Shown: positions 23,765 through 35,009 of the stretch, piece after piece
How the letters are laid out: each line of letters starts with the position of its first letter
How positions within the stretch are numbered: the stretch's first letter is position 1
Assembly: GCA_003049485.1 (NCBI GenBank)
Contig: PYST01000143.1
Location: 1-64,000 of the forward strand
From: Ophioceras dolichostomum
Lineage: Eukaryota; Ascomycota; Sordariomycetes; Magnaporthales; Ophioceraceae
Length of the DNA: 64,000 bases
Direction of reading: 5' to 3'
Program-made: the position numbers and the translations under genes
Notes under the pieces: model-generated
Seen by the model: the letters and a program-made list of their open reading frames with translations, nothing else
The model's database searches: none
Told to the model about the DNA's origin: nothing

Positions 23765-25438
23765 CGTTGGAGACTAATAATGCAAAGAATTGGTGAAGAA
23801 TTAAATCCTGTGAGCCTAGGTGCCTTGGGTACCTATCTTCCTCGCGCCCAACGGCGATGAATGTCGCGCAGCATGAGGACCTCTTTTTATGATAAACGCT
23901 GCTGGCGAGTCGGAGTCGGTCGCTGATGAGTGACGAGGCAGGCTTCAGCTCGGCGCTAATGGGTTAGCAGCTACGGCCGGGCCTGGGCGCTCTCCCTGTA
24001 ATTGGTTTAGCGCCATGAGCTGTCCACCCAACGCCAGCTGCATTCGTTGAAGCGGGGGGAGCACATTGCCTCCCTCCATTGACGCAGCACAAATAGGCGC
24101 CGCCAATAGCCAGTGTCATAACGAACGGTGTTGCTTTCGAGTTTTGCAAATTTACAAGATGTTATCAGAGGAACAACCACCAGAGGAACACCATACAGTC
24201 CGGGCTCGGTCGCCAGAGCCTCCTCCGCCCGCCGAGCTTCCGATCCGTTCGACACGGGTCGATCGGCATGCCTACGGCCATCTGTGCCGACAAACTGCCT
24301 TCAAATCGAAACCCGGGAACGGGAACTTTGCCGCCGAGCCCATGGCTAGGGCAAGGATGACTATCTACAGTTAGATGCACGGTTTTTAATTTTATTTTAT
24401 TTTTTCGTCTCTCTTTTTGGACGGGATGGGAAATGAGGTGGGTGGTCGGATGAGCTGCCTCTGCACTCTAGCACGGGGACGATCGAACACAAAAACCTCC
24501 CGCATGAACGCCCCAGCGTCGCCTGGGGTTTGATGTTCCTCGCAGATGCAGAAGCATCGCAGAGCGTCGAATCGGGAGCACTGCGGAAGAAAGGGGGATT
24601 GCTGGACGGCGATCAGCGCGCTGGCCCAGCTAAAGTTAGTCGGCAGAATTGCTAATTCCTGATTTCTCTCCTCTTTGGTTGGGTTCTTCGTTCATCGTCC
24701 GTCTTACCGTTGTTGCGTCGTCTGGGGGAGAGCAGGAGCCTCCAGTCGAACTGAACCTTTTTGTGGTAATTAATGACGATGCTGACGATGGCGGTCTGGG
24801 TTCGAACACAACACCGGATCCCTAAGTTGGGTTGATCCGGGGTCGATCGACCCAGCTTTGGTCTGAAACTCCCCCAGCCCAACCAACCCTTCCGTCCGGA
24901 GGTGCGTGGTAGGTTGCAAACGAGTTTGTCCCTACCCATGATAGGTATGCTTTATTCAACCTACATCAGGTACGCAGGTACAAGATGCAGCCGTTCGCCG
25001 GATCTACCCATCTCGTCTTTTTTCGTTCCTTTTTATCCCCGTCCCATCATCATCAATCAGCCTGCTCAGACGATTCGCGCGAGTCGTGCGATCTGTTTAT
25101 CATCTTCGCGGGCGGCGTGCGTACCGGTCCCTTCGCATGAGCTCGCCGTCGCCCACTTTCCCCCCCCTTCCTACCTCTCTACCACCTTACCTACCATGTA
25201 CATCATGAGGTGAGAGGAATAATTGCTGTCTCATTCGGTCCTCGCTTTGCCGGCATCCGGGCCCTTTCTCTTAGCTACATTTTTCTAATAACTGACGCGG
25301 GCGTTGACGCTTGCCGTTCTCTTCTCTACTTTCCTTTCCTCCTACTTTCACTCTTTCACTGGGGCCCCTTTGTTTTTGTCTTTCTCTTCCTAATTTCCGT
25401 TTTTCTAATTTTCGAAATACCCACTGCTTGTCTGAGCC
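23765..25438. other. Divergent intergenic region upstream of the GH10 gene
   Basis: About 1.7 kb between divergent genes, containing both promoters. A long pyrimidine-rich leader directly precedes the GH10 ATG (separate entry). One palindromic motif copy (CCTAGGTGCC..GGGTACCTATC) lies at about 23815-23836, close to the NC-domain gene start. No coding sequence is supported. Confidence 0.6.
25318..25432 (+). promoter_or_regulatory. Pyrimidine-rich leader before the GH10 gene
   Basis: A C/T-dominated stretch (tctctactttcctttcctcc and further) just upstream of the xylanase ATG at 25439. Such CT tracts surround transcription starts of well-expressed genes in filamentous fungi. The transcription start itself is not mapped. 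Confidence 0.4.
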
Positions 25439-26862
25439 ATGGCAAAAATTTGGAAATTGATTTCTCTATGTGCGTCGGCGACGGCCGTCGTGACAGCTCA
25501 GGGGTCGGGTGGAATTAACAGCACTGATCAGGGGCTGCACTCCCTCGCCGTGTTGGCGAGGAAGCTCTTCTTCGGGACGGCGACCGACGTCAACAATTTG
25601 AACGACCTCCAGTACATGAAGATATTAAACAACACGAAGGAGTTCGGCCTGGTCGTGCCAGAGAACAGCCAGAAGTGGGAGTCGGTGCAGCCCAGGCAGG
25701 GCGAGTTCACCTTCGGCAACTCGGATAGGCTCGAGCTGCTGGCGACGACGAACGAGCAGATATTTCGCTGTCACACCTTGACTTGGTTCCAGCAGCTGCC
25801 TATGTTTGGTACGTGACAAGCTGCTTGAGAACGAAGGTCTTCCCCTGTCTGTCTCTTCTGGTGGCATGACACTGATGATGATGACTATTGTCATGACTAC
25901 CTACTGTCACAGTCCAAACAACACAATGGACAAGAGAAACCTTGACAGCGGCGATTGAGGCGCACATTTCCAACGTAGTCGGCCACTTCAAGGGCAGATG
26001 CATCGCCTGGGACGTCGTCAACGAAGCCGTCAATGAAAACGGCACCTTCCGCGAATCCGTATTCTTCCGCACGCTCGGGTTCGACTACATCCCCATCTCG
26101 TTCAGGGCGGCGGCCAAAGCCGACCCGGCCGCGATGCTGTACTACAACGACTTCAACATCGAGATTCCCAACAACAAGTCGACCGCCGTGCTCGACATCG
26201 TGCGGCGACTAAAAGAAGCCGAAGTCCAGATCGACGGCGTGGGCTTCCAGGCGCACTTCACGGTGGGCTTTACCCCGCCCCGCGAGCAGCTCGCCGCGCA
26301 CCTCAACCGCTTCGTCGCGCTGGGCGTCGAGGTCGCGTACACGGAGCTCGACATCCGCCACCGCTCGCTGCCCGCCAACGCGACAGACCTGCAGCAGCAG
26401 GCCCGCGACTATGTTTCTGTCGTGGGCGCCTGCCTGGACGTGCCGCTCTGTGTCGGCGTCGTGCTGTGGCAGCCTACGGACAAGTACAGCTGGATCCCAT
26501 CCACGTTCCCCGGCGAGGGCGACGCGTGTCTTTTCGACGCCAACTTCACCAAGAAGCCCGCCTACACGAGCGTGTCCAACCTGCTGGCAGTTGCGGCTAC
26601 TTCTGCCGTCGCCGCCGACGCGCTGGCCGCGGCGACTGCTGGTGCTGCGGCGGCGACTCAGACACCTCAGGCGCCCGTCGCGGCTGGCGGGGAGTCGGTG
26701 TCGATGCCAACGGACGGGGCGTCGGCTTCAGTCATCTCAGACACGGTCCCCATGGTTGCGGGGTCCGGCAGTGGGAGTTTCACCGCGCGGGAAAGCAGGA
26801 GGGGCGTTTTGGTGACCGCGGCGACTGCTGCGTTGGTGTTATTTGGGGTTCTGATGATCTGA
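25439..26862 (+). CDS. GH10 endo-1,4-beta-xylanase with GPI-anchor-like tail
   Basis: Retaining glycoside hydrolase that would cleave xylan backbones, secreted and probably attached to the cell surface. Exons are 25439-25808 and 25913-26862 (439 aa); the intron 25809-25912 has donor GTACGT and acceptor CAG. Signal peptide ends near residue 20 (VVTAQ). Catalytic residues are in WDVVNEAV (acid/base Glu161) and YTELDIR (nucleophile Glu268). Substrate-binding positions are kept in ENSQKWE (Lys79), HTLTW (His112, Trp116), Gln119 and GFQAHF (His238). Two usual residues differ: Met before KW is Gln, and the His after HTLxW is Phe. After the domain (DANFTKKPAYTSV) comes an Ala-rich spacer and then a hydrophobic C-terminus (VLVTAATAALVLFGVLMI), as in GPI-anchored proteins. 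There is no carbohydrate-binding module. Confidence 0.93.
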
Positions 26863-27167
26863 TGATGACTGCTATTGAAGAACATCATTCATCGGTTCAG
26901 GAAGGCATGTATCTACTAGTGTTTGGAAGGGGGAAGGAAGGACTGCTATGTACATATTTAAATAGCTTTTTGATGAATTCCTTTTTTTTATTGGGGAAGC
27001 CAAGCTGCTTTGCGAAACTGGTGATCATGGATTAGTGCCATTGGGATCAAGACAACCCTGTATGGAAGCGAAGCAAGAAAGCTGGGCAGTCCGCCGCCAG
27101 CCATGATCCTTGATGTATAGCCTGGTATGAAGACAGTATTGCTAAGTAAATACCGCTTAGTTAGAGA

Positions 27168-27212
27168 GGTACCTACCTACCTAAGGTACCTAGGTGCCTA
27201 GGTAGGTAGGTG
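27168..27212. repeat. Palindromic ACCTACCT...AGGTAGGT block
   Basis: The sequence runs from AGGTACCTACCTACCTA through GGTACCTAGG to CTAGGTAGGTAGGT, so the two ends are inverted repeats that could form a hairpin. It is the longest of many related motifs spread through the intergenic DNA of this window. It lies 0.3 kb downstream of the GH10 stop. Confidence 0.85.
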
Positions 27213-29322
27213 TCTTTCAAAGTGCAAGTAAACACGGTTCAGACGACGGACGGGAGCCAGGTCCGTCGACCAAACACGGGGCTGCTGATGCATTATTGTC
27301 AGTCTGGTGTCACCCGTCACCGGTCAGGCGTGGCCGATGGCAGAATTTCGCTGCTGCTAGCCTGCTGAATCGAGAGCGGATGAGACTGGCTAGGGGTAGT
27401 AGAGCATTTTTGGTCGTCCCTCCAGTCTCGCCTTTTTCCATCTTTCTTCCTCTTATCTTCCTGCGCCTGCCCTCTTGCCCTCTTTCTCTCCCATTTTTCC
27501 ATCTCTTTCCTAGGATGGCCCCTCTTTGCAGCTCCTCGATCCCCAAGAGCCTGGTCTTGGATCTGTCAATCACTGTCACACGGCATGTTTCCCCGGCAGG
27601 TCCCCGGGGAATCGAACCATTCGGCTTTCGTTCTTTGTTTTTTCTTTTCGTCTCGATCATCATTCTCTTTTGCTTTTGTCTAACTTCTCGATCAGTTTGT
27701 AGTACGCGTACAAGAGATTAAGCTTGTTCCATGGAGCAAGGACAGTTGTTTGTGGAAGGGCGCGATGTTTCATGAGCCGTTCGAACGTATCCCTAGAGTT
27801 CTGGAGATCGTGGGCTTGCTTTTTGATTCGGCCGACAGGAAGAGAAGCAAGGCACCTAGCCCCAATGATTTCTTCCTCTCTCGCTTGGAGCCTGTGGTGC
27901 TGGTGGTGCCTGTGATGACGATGAGTTTCACGTGAGGCGAGGAGGAGGTGTACGAGTAGTCCCTTTGCCGGATTTCAGCAAGCGAGAAAAGGGGCGGCAC
28001 AACGAGTTGAGTTGCGGCCGGCATCTCTGACCGCCCACATCCCCCCATGGGCAACCGGGAGTGAGTCTCAAGAGAGCTTCTTGTGATCTGTAGGCTTGTA
28101 TTTCCGGTGTTCTTATCACAGGGGGAGAGAAAGCTAAATGGAGGGGTGATACCGCAGACTGCTAAAGAATGTGAGGGAAGAAGTGGTGGTGACAAGCTGA
28201 CAAAAGTGGCTGCAGCTAGGTCCAGCCGGCCCCTCGGACGTGATCTGAGGACGCCACCCAGAGCTCTTCCTCCAGCACCAGCTGCCAATGTGAGCTCTTC
28301 CCTCCCTCAGATGCACCGCACATGTCAGTCATGCACTTAGCACGTTTTTCCCTCACCCCATCGGCACTTCCTTCATTTGGCGTTTGCTAAGGGCCCAGAC
28401 TGTCGGGACGGTGGCGAACTCGCGCTCGCCGAATACGAGAGGCTCTAGGAGACTAGTAGTTCGCCGAAGGATAATGTGGATGCAATGTTGGCCCCTCGTT
28501 ATGATCGTACTAGAGCAAATTGGTAGGTCGTCGGGGTCACCGGCACCAGGGTTCAAGCTAGGGCTTACTAGCAGCCAATATTTCTTTTTTTTGTGCTCCT
28601 TCGTTGTTGGGCTGTTCTGAGATTCTGAGACTTTCCGAGGCAGCATCACGGCCAGGGGTCAGCAGGCAGTGCAGTCCGCGTAGTAGGTACCTGCTAACCT
28701 GGGCACTGGAAGCCGTCCGATCACAATGCGCTCTTTGACGGCGTCGGCAGCATTATTAAATCTTCCCGTGGCAGGCCGATTCGGAGGGTCGGGATTTCTG
28801 GTCCAACATGGACTTGCAGGCATATACTTACAAGTTCTCTGTTTCTCTTGCATTACATCTCACGAAAGAGCGCGCGTAAACGTCACATCGCGTCCTTCCT
28901 GATGGCGATGGTGGTCCGAAACCTGGGCTGCCAGTTTCACAAGGCTCGGCTGCTTCTCTGCATGGGACCATCATCGCCCCTCAATTTTCGCCGTGGTTGA
29001 ATCTCAGGCTTGATTGCTTCTCATCTTTAGTCGGCCTAGATTCTTGGGGCGGCGAGAATACCTTTTGGTTGGCTATTTCAGTAAGGGCTGAAGTATTGGT
29101 TAACAAGGTCGTAACCGGAGAGCTAACCCCATTGTTGGAAGTGTAGATCTCGAAACCAATATAGTCCTAGGTCTGGCTAGAGAGCCGTGCCGTGGGGGAC
29201 ATCAGAACCTCCCCCACGTCCCGTGCGTTTTGTACCTCCTCCCACCCATTGCAACCGCTTCTCCGAGAAGCGAAGGGTGGGGCTTGACACCTATACGTCG
29301 CAAGCCGTGAGGGACATGATGA

Positions 29323-29394
29323 CATCTGGCTGGCCATCTGGCTGGCCATCTGGCTGGCCATCTGGCTGGCCATCTGGCTGGCCATCTGGCAGGC
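29323..29394. repeat. 12-bp tandem repeat, six copies
   Basis: Five perfect head-to-tail copies of CATCTGGCTGGC followed by one copy with a single change (CATCTGGCAGGC). Because the unit is a multiple of three, it stays open on both strands and produces repeat peptides in several frames, but no real gene is supported around it. Confidence 0.95.
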
Positions 29395-30403
29395 TGGACG
29401 AGGAATCGCGAAAAAGAAGCGGTTCGTCCCGGGATGATTTGTCTGGGCACTTGATTCAGTTCGACGGCACGAGGACGCTCTCGGCTTGATCACTCCGGAG
29501 GCAGGTCCGTCGCCAGTTACATCGCGCGACGATGGCGTCCGCTGAAGTCTATCGAGGCCGGAGGAGCTGTACTCCAGCCCCCCTGTCTGAGTTCAGGCCG
29601 CTCTGTGCTCCCACCCGTGTCTCCCGCTCAGCGACCGCACTGGACGCCTTGGTAAAGTCGTAGTGGGGTCGATGCAATCTATGGGACTATGAAAAACGGT
29701 CCGGTCAGTGTGGACTCCACGTGTCTACCAGTGATGCTATCAGTGATGGTACCAGTGATGCCAGTAACTCACACCCCTTCCTCCTTTCCCTAGATGACAG
29801 ATCACCACGCTGACAGAAGCCGATACTACTGCAACCAATTATCGCAAGCCTCAAGCCTCGGCGACGGAAAGAGGAAACAAAACGAGTTCGAAAACAAGAC
29901 CAGACCTACCTCGGTAAGTCGGCCGGTCAAACAACCAGCCACCATTGCCTCGTCAGCCAGCCCATTCGCAAGCCGGCAAAGCCAGAGCCAGCAGGGACCC
30001 GGCATGCCAGCCTTACAGAGTGGCAACATAGGAAGATAGCAACATAGGTCACCTGTCGTCACTCGCCGTCTCTCGTTTATCTCTTGGCGCACACACACTC
30101 CCTTCACGTTGCCATCTCGTCTGTGTTCATGTGCTCATGCCCTTGCCTGTTTTGAGATGATGAGGGGCGCTCTCCCCGGGCCCTGGCTTACTGCAGTTCG
30201 CCATCCCCTGAGGTCTCGTGTATCCCACAGAGCTTCAAAGAGCGAGAAGGCTTGATGGCGCCACCTGGATTGGCTAACGAGCCCAGTCCCCTCTCTCTCT
30301 CAACTCAGGACCTGGAGGCAACAGGATGCGGTGTTGAATCTGCCGAGGCCGTAGGTACTCGCTGGCGGCAGGGCCTGGGTCTCGGTAGCTTTCAGAGAAG
30401 TCC

Positions 30404-30410
30404 TATATAA
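30404..30410 (+). promoter_or_regulatory. TATA box candidate upstream of the 31514 gene
   Basis: TATATAA in the context CTATATAAGGG. It is followed within 60 bases by a CATCATCATCATCAGC stretch, as is the TATA box of the third Cys-rich gene. If used, the leader would be about 1.1 kb long or contain a leader intron. Confidence 0.4.
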
Positions 30411-31513
30411 GGGTACAGTATGGGAGACATGGCCAGTTCCCGCGGGGCAGAGAGAGGGGCATCATCATCATCAGCTTGAGCTGTTGGAAGCAGAATAGAC
30501 AGATAAACTTCCTAGACCATATTTGGAAGACCGCTCACTCAACAGTAGTTACGGCTTTGGCCCTCCACCGGTCCCTCCTTTGTGTCTCGACGTGGTTGTA
30601 TCCTCTCAGGCGGCATCGATTCCCTAACCAGCCAGTTGTCTGACTCCCGCGGGCTCTTGCCACCTCACCGTGTCTCTTGGCCACGTCGGGCACCACCTTT
30701 CGGCGACTGAAACAGCGTCGACTCGATCAGAGTCCTCGCGGGATCGTGACATCAGGGGGCAGCTGCAGCTGGAGATCGACGCCAACGGTGACCAACGGCG
30801 ACCAAACGACGAGTTGATCGAACCATCGAACCACTCTCCACTCCTGACTGCCGCAAATAGCATCACGAACCACTGCATCAGCCTCTCACTTCACCCTGCC
30901 AGTGACCCAGTGCCAGTGACCCAGTGCTCGACAGACAGACGTCAGCGGGAGCAAATCTTCTCACTGCCCCACTACCGGTGACCCACGTGCAACACCGCAA
31001 GCACCCTTCCGGAGAAAGAGGGAGAGAGAGAGACGGACACTTCCGCGGGCCAAGTCCAGTACCAGGCCGGGAGCCGTTGCCAAGACCCAACCTGCAAAGC
31101 CAATCTACTACTGATACCGACAGTCTGGAACCAATAGAGCAAAGCGACGGCCAGCCCCGAACGACAGCCAGCCTCTTGCCGCGGAGTTGCAGCAGCGCAC
31201 AGAACAGCCAGCCAGCTTGCCTCAGCTAGCTTACGCACACCACAGCTCCCATCCACTCTTCATCTCGCAGCTGGACGGACGCCCCCCCGCCGCCGGATAC
31301 TACTCATCAAGTCCGACAGGTCAGACCCCACGTCCCGGACGCCACCCTTCCACCCGTCCACCTGTCTCCCACCTCGATTCCGAACTCCGGATCCTCAGTT
31401 CCTCCTGAGCTCCTCCTCAGCTCGGCTGCACCACCTATCCATCACCTGACCGACCTGCACCCGGCTCGAACCGGTCAGTTAGCAAGGCCCCTCCCCCCGT
31501 CCTGACCGGGACA

Positions 31514-31969
31514 ATGTGCACCTACTACTACATGCACCACCACCACATCCCGCCGTGCACCCGACCCGTCGACATAGTGGTGCACTACGCCTTCTGCAAT
31601 GGCGCCACAATCTCCTCGCAACAAGGACAGCAGCCGTGCCAAAATCTCTACTACGACCAGTCCCAGCCCGTCGTGGACTACAACAACCCCTGCGCCTCGG
31701 GCGGCTGTCTCGCGTCCCAGGACTGCTCTTCCGGGGGTTGTCGGCTCGAAGAGCTGGGCGGGCAGTGGACGTGCTGCGCGTGTGGGCGCGGCGGGAACAC
31801 GTATACGTGGTGCTGCCACCGGATGCGGAACAGCCCGGATACGTTTTGCTATCATGTCTGCTGTGCGGGCTGCACGGCTGATATTGGTGGCGGCGACGGG
31901 GCAGGAGAAGGGAATGCGGGCGATGCGGTAGAGGGCAGTGTTCAGGGCGGCGGTTATGGTGGTGCTTGA
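31514..31969 (+). CDS. Cysteine-rich protein, paralog A of a three-gene family
   Basis: Single-exon ORF of 151 aa with about 19 Cys and no signal peptide. It starts MC and has a His-rich stretch (MHHHH). Its C-terminal module is W85-x-C87-C88-x-C90-G91, then C112-x-H114-x-C116-C117-x2-C120, and is followed by a Gly-rich tail. Earlier Cys occur at PC (15), AFC (28), PCQN (42) and in a CASGGC..C..C run (60-76). The same layout is present in the genes at 34419 and 38186. Clustered Cys and a C-x-H-x-C-C pair suggest zinc binding or disulphide formation; without a secretion signal zinc is more likely. I know similar modules only from uncharacterised fungal proteins. The ATG has A at -3. Function unknown. 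Confidence 0.72.
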   Translation: MCTYYYMHHHHIPPCTRPVDIVVHYAFCNGATISSQQGQQPCQNLYYDQSQPVVDYNNPCASGGCLASQDCSSGGCRLEELGGQWTCCACGRGGNTYTWCCHRMRNSPDTFCYHVCCAGCTADIGGGDGAGEGNAGDAVEGSVQGGGYGGA

Positions 31970-34418
31970 AAGCTGAACAGATAGCCTGGGGATGGATAGC
32001 CGGTCCAGACTTGGCTGGACGGCTTCGGTATTTGTTCGTGGCGCCGTGGCTGTGGTTCGTGGTGGTCTTTCGATTAGTACTTGGTGGGAGCTCGATTGGG
32101 AAGGTTTGTGCGAGACAGGAGGGCATGGCGTGGGATGGTCTAGATGGGCGGATAGTACGGAGGTAGAAGGTACAGGGAGGACGTGAACGGTGAGGATAGA
32201 GGACAGAGTTACGTACGCTGGTGAGACTGCTACTAGGCGTTCCCACCACGCTCTTGCTCATTCGATAGGTAGATAGTATCTTATTCAAGTCTCTTTCGCC
32301 ACCTTGCTGCTTCTATGGATGGTGAGGAGTTGTGTATTGGGTCCAACTGAGTTGTGATGGCGTAGGAAGGCGGATCCGAAGGCGGAAACGAATATCCATG
32401 ATGGTGGTGGTGCTGTAGCAGCTGAAGAAGAATGGTGGTGGAGGAGACGGAGGGAAAGAGGACGCCCTCTCAAGAAAGCTCACTAGAAAGTTCACTAGTG
32501 GTGGCGACTTTCAGGTTTGTTCTCCAGCAGAATCTTCTGGTGCTACCAAACCCTACCTACTTTTACTGTACTGAACTGTCCTGGGTGTCCTTCCGAGTGG
32601 ACAGTGGCTGACAGCTCTTGGTGACACGGACTGGGTACCTAAGGTAGCTAGGTATTTAGCTGCGGTGTCAGTGGTTAGAAGGGCCGACCACCATTCCGCT
32701 TCGTGTTGGAAGGACAGGGCTTGACTGTCGTCCGGGATTGCACTTCCCTTCGCCGGTATGAACTCTGAAGGGATTTGAGGACTGGGTGGTGGCTCCAGGC
32801 CTCCAGAGATGTTCCTGGTTAATAGGCCCGGTGCCAAATTTCGACCGGTCTGACTTGTTTCTCACTCAGTCATTGGAACACGGATCGGCTTCTTACTAGT
32901 AATATCTACACTCTCATTTCTCTTCTCCATGTCCACCTAGCTTCAACAGGGGCCAGGTCGTGGGCGGAAAGTTACCGCCAGACCCGCGGCCGCCCAATGC
33001 CACCCTCCACGGAAAATAAGCAGAGGAGAACGGCCTCTGAACAGGGAGGTGACGGAAACTTGTGTTACCTTAAGAAGCTGGCACCCACCTGGTGACGGCT
33101 GCGTACATGCATGCCATCACGCCGCACAAGTCCCCCTCACTCGCGAAGAAGTGGCAGAGTGAGGGGCAAACACGAGCTTGCCGTCGAAAAGTTGAAAAAT
33201 TGACCGAGAACAGAGCTGAAAATCAAGGCAGGGAAAGAAAAGAGGGAGCACGAAGGCTGCCAAGGATTCTTTGTCAGGGAGAAAGAGAAAGACAGAAAGT
33301 GGCTAGCAACGGAGCTATGACCTGTGAGTCTGTGATAGGCCGTGAAGGGTGGCCGCAGCCCATCGATCCGGCAGTAACAATGATAACATGACGTGGGCCC
33401 GCGGATCCGGGAGGGCATGTCGGCGACCATTCTCCGTCCAATAAGCAGGGCACATATTGGCGGAACACTGAGACAACGTCCGTCCTTCCGGTACCCAAAT
33501 GCAAACTCCCAAACCCAAACCCCATACAAGGTATCTGTCTGTTCCTGAACAATAGATGCCCGACTGCCGTAAAAAAAAGCCCTCATACTTGGCGGGCGCC
33601 GCCCGCCGGGTTGGAAGCCTGGATCAAACTAGGGGGGGGCGAGGAAGTTGCCAAGGCCTGCCCAAGGGTTTTGCGTCTCGAGGCCCATCCGTTGACGGGT
33701 ATCCGTTCGACGCCGAAAAAAACTTTCAATCATGAGGGAGGGCCCATCGTCCTGGATGTGGGAACTCTCCGGTGCCAAAAGCTATCCGCCATTTTGGCGG
33801 GATCCCCACAAGAGATTACTGAACAGGTCGGCGAGTACCTAGCAGGCAAGGCTCCGAGCTTTTGGAATGATGGTCTCAAGCGTGTGAGCTGCGCGAGCTG
33901 CGCGAGCCTCATTAACTATAAGAGCTGCCTGTCAACGACATCTTGTCACCATCCCGTCTTCCCAAGCAGCGAGACAATACAAGCCTTGCCCTCCTGGCCT
34001 TCCAAGTCAACTAGAGCACAGCAAATATCATCAAAGAAGACAACTGAGCCCCCAGGGTCGCCAGGGATCCATGACCGCCTCCTTCCATCACGGGTGCTTA
34101 GAGGCAGACACCTTATCTCAGCCCCTAGAACAGGCACCAACAGGCCGTATCATTTCGTCGCGTCGACATCAGATCAGATCGTCATAAGTCAGACGGACAG
34201 CCCTACCTAAGAGACCGTCCCGTCCGACTAGAGCGATCTTCAACGGAAACCCAGAAATCCCTACGAGCATAACGCTTTAAACACCAAACACGCGCCTTTT
34301 TTTGGGAGCCTCTCCCCAAAACCCTTCCGGACTAGCAGAAAAACAACTGCTTGGGGACGTGGACACGGCATTCACCCATCAAGCCATCCACACCACCCTC
34401 CCGGATCAAGCTGCAGCC
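31970..34418. other. Intergenic region between Cys-rich genes A and B
   Basis: About 2.4 kb. A motif copy (GGTACCTAAGGTAGCTAGG) lies at about 32635-32655. A plus-strand ORF (33611-34210) in the leader region of the next gene starts with TTG and has no domain. A weak TATA-like element (ACTATAAGAGC) is at about 33915-33925. Confidence 0.55.
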
Positions 34419-35009
34419 ATGTGTCACCAGATCACGTACACGCTCCCCTGCGAGCACGTCCGGACGCAGATCATCTACTGCGCCGACGCCGTGCCCATCG
34501 CAACTGCCTCTTCCTCATCTACTCATTCCTCCTCCTCCTCAGGTGGCAGCAAGTCCAAATCATCATCATCCTCCTCTCCCAAACACGGCAACAGCAGCAG
34601 CAGCAGCCGAACATCCAAGCACGACTCATCATCATCGTCAAAGACATCCTCAAGCAAACATCACCACCACCAGCGTCAACAACAACAACAACACCAGTCC
34701 CAACAGTCTCAACAGCAACCGCAACAACAACGCATCCCCTGCAAGAACCTCACCCAGCAGTCCCTCCCCTACCCGACCCCTCCCAGCTTCACCAACAACC
34801 CGGCCTCGTCCCCCCTGCTGCCCAAGTGCCCCCTCGAAGAGGCCTGCCCGTTCGAGCAGAAGAACCGGTGCTGGAACTGCTGCTGGTGTGGCAAGTCTTG
34901 GAACGAGCGGGGCCGGTGCGCCTGCATCATGATCATCGACGGCAGCCAGGTCCAGTGCGACCACATCTGCTGCGGGACCTGCGAGGCTGCTTGGGGGGCT
35001 GCTGCTTGA
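34419..35009 (+). CDS. Cysteine-rich protein, paralog B with Ser/His/Gln insert
   Basis: Single-exon ORF of 196 aa, no signal peptide. The start at 34419 (second ATG of a longer frame) is chosen because it gives the MC start shared with both paralogs. The N-terminal module has M-C2, LPC11-E-H and IYC21. Residues about 29-104 are a low-complexity insert: Ser runs, a KHHHHQRQ block and a Gln-rich run. The C-terminal module follows: IPCKN (108), CPLEEACPFE (137-145), W152-x-C154-C155-x-C157-G158, then C180-x-H182-x-C184-C185-x2-C188. CPLEEAC here matches CPLENC in the 38186 protein. The insert is absent from the other two proteins and probably grew by repeat slippage. Function unknown. Confidence 0.74.
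   Translation: MCHQITYTLPCEHVRTQIIYCADAVPIATASSSSTHSSSSSGGSKSKSSSSSSPKHGNSSSSSRTSKHDSSSSSKTSSSKHHHHQRQQQQQHQSQQSQQQPQQQRIPCKNLTQQSLPYPTPPSFTNNPASSPLLPKCPLEEACPFEQKNRCWNCCWCGKSWNERGRCACIMIIDGSQVQCDHICCGTCEAAWGAAA

Larger units (their letters stand above)
26863..31513. other. Intergenic region with repeats and leader of the first Cys-rich gene
   Basis: About 4.6 kb without a supported gene. It holds a palindromic ACCTAGGT block (27168-27212), a 12-bp tandem repeat (29323-29394), a degenerate CAGTGATG repeat (about 29729-29762), a small GTGACCCAGTGCCA duplication (about 30902-30927) and a TATA box at 30404. The last kilobase may be the untranslated leader of the Cys-rich gene at 31514. Confidence 0.6.

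Noticed and set aside
27590..27625. TTCGATTCC-like stretch (minus strand) resembling a tRNA T-loop
   Set aside because: The flanking bases do not form a T-stem and no acceptor or anticodon arm is seen.
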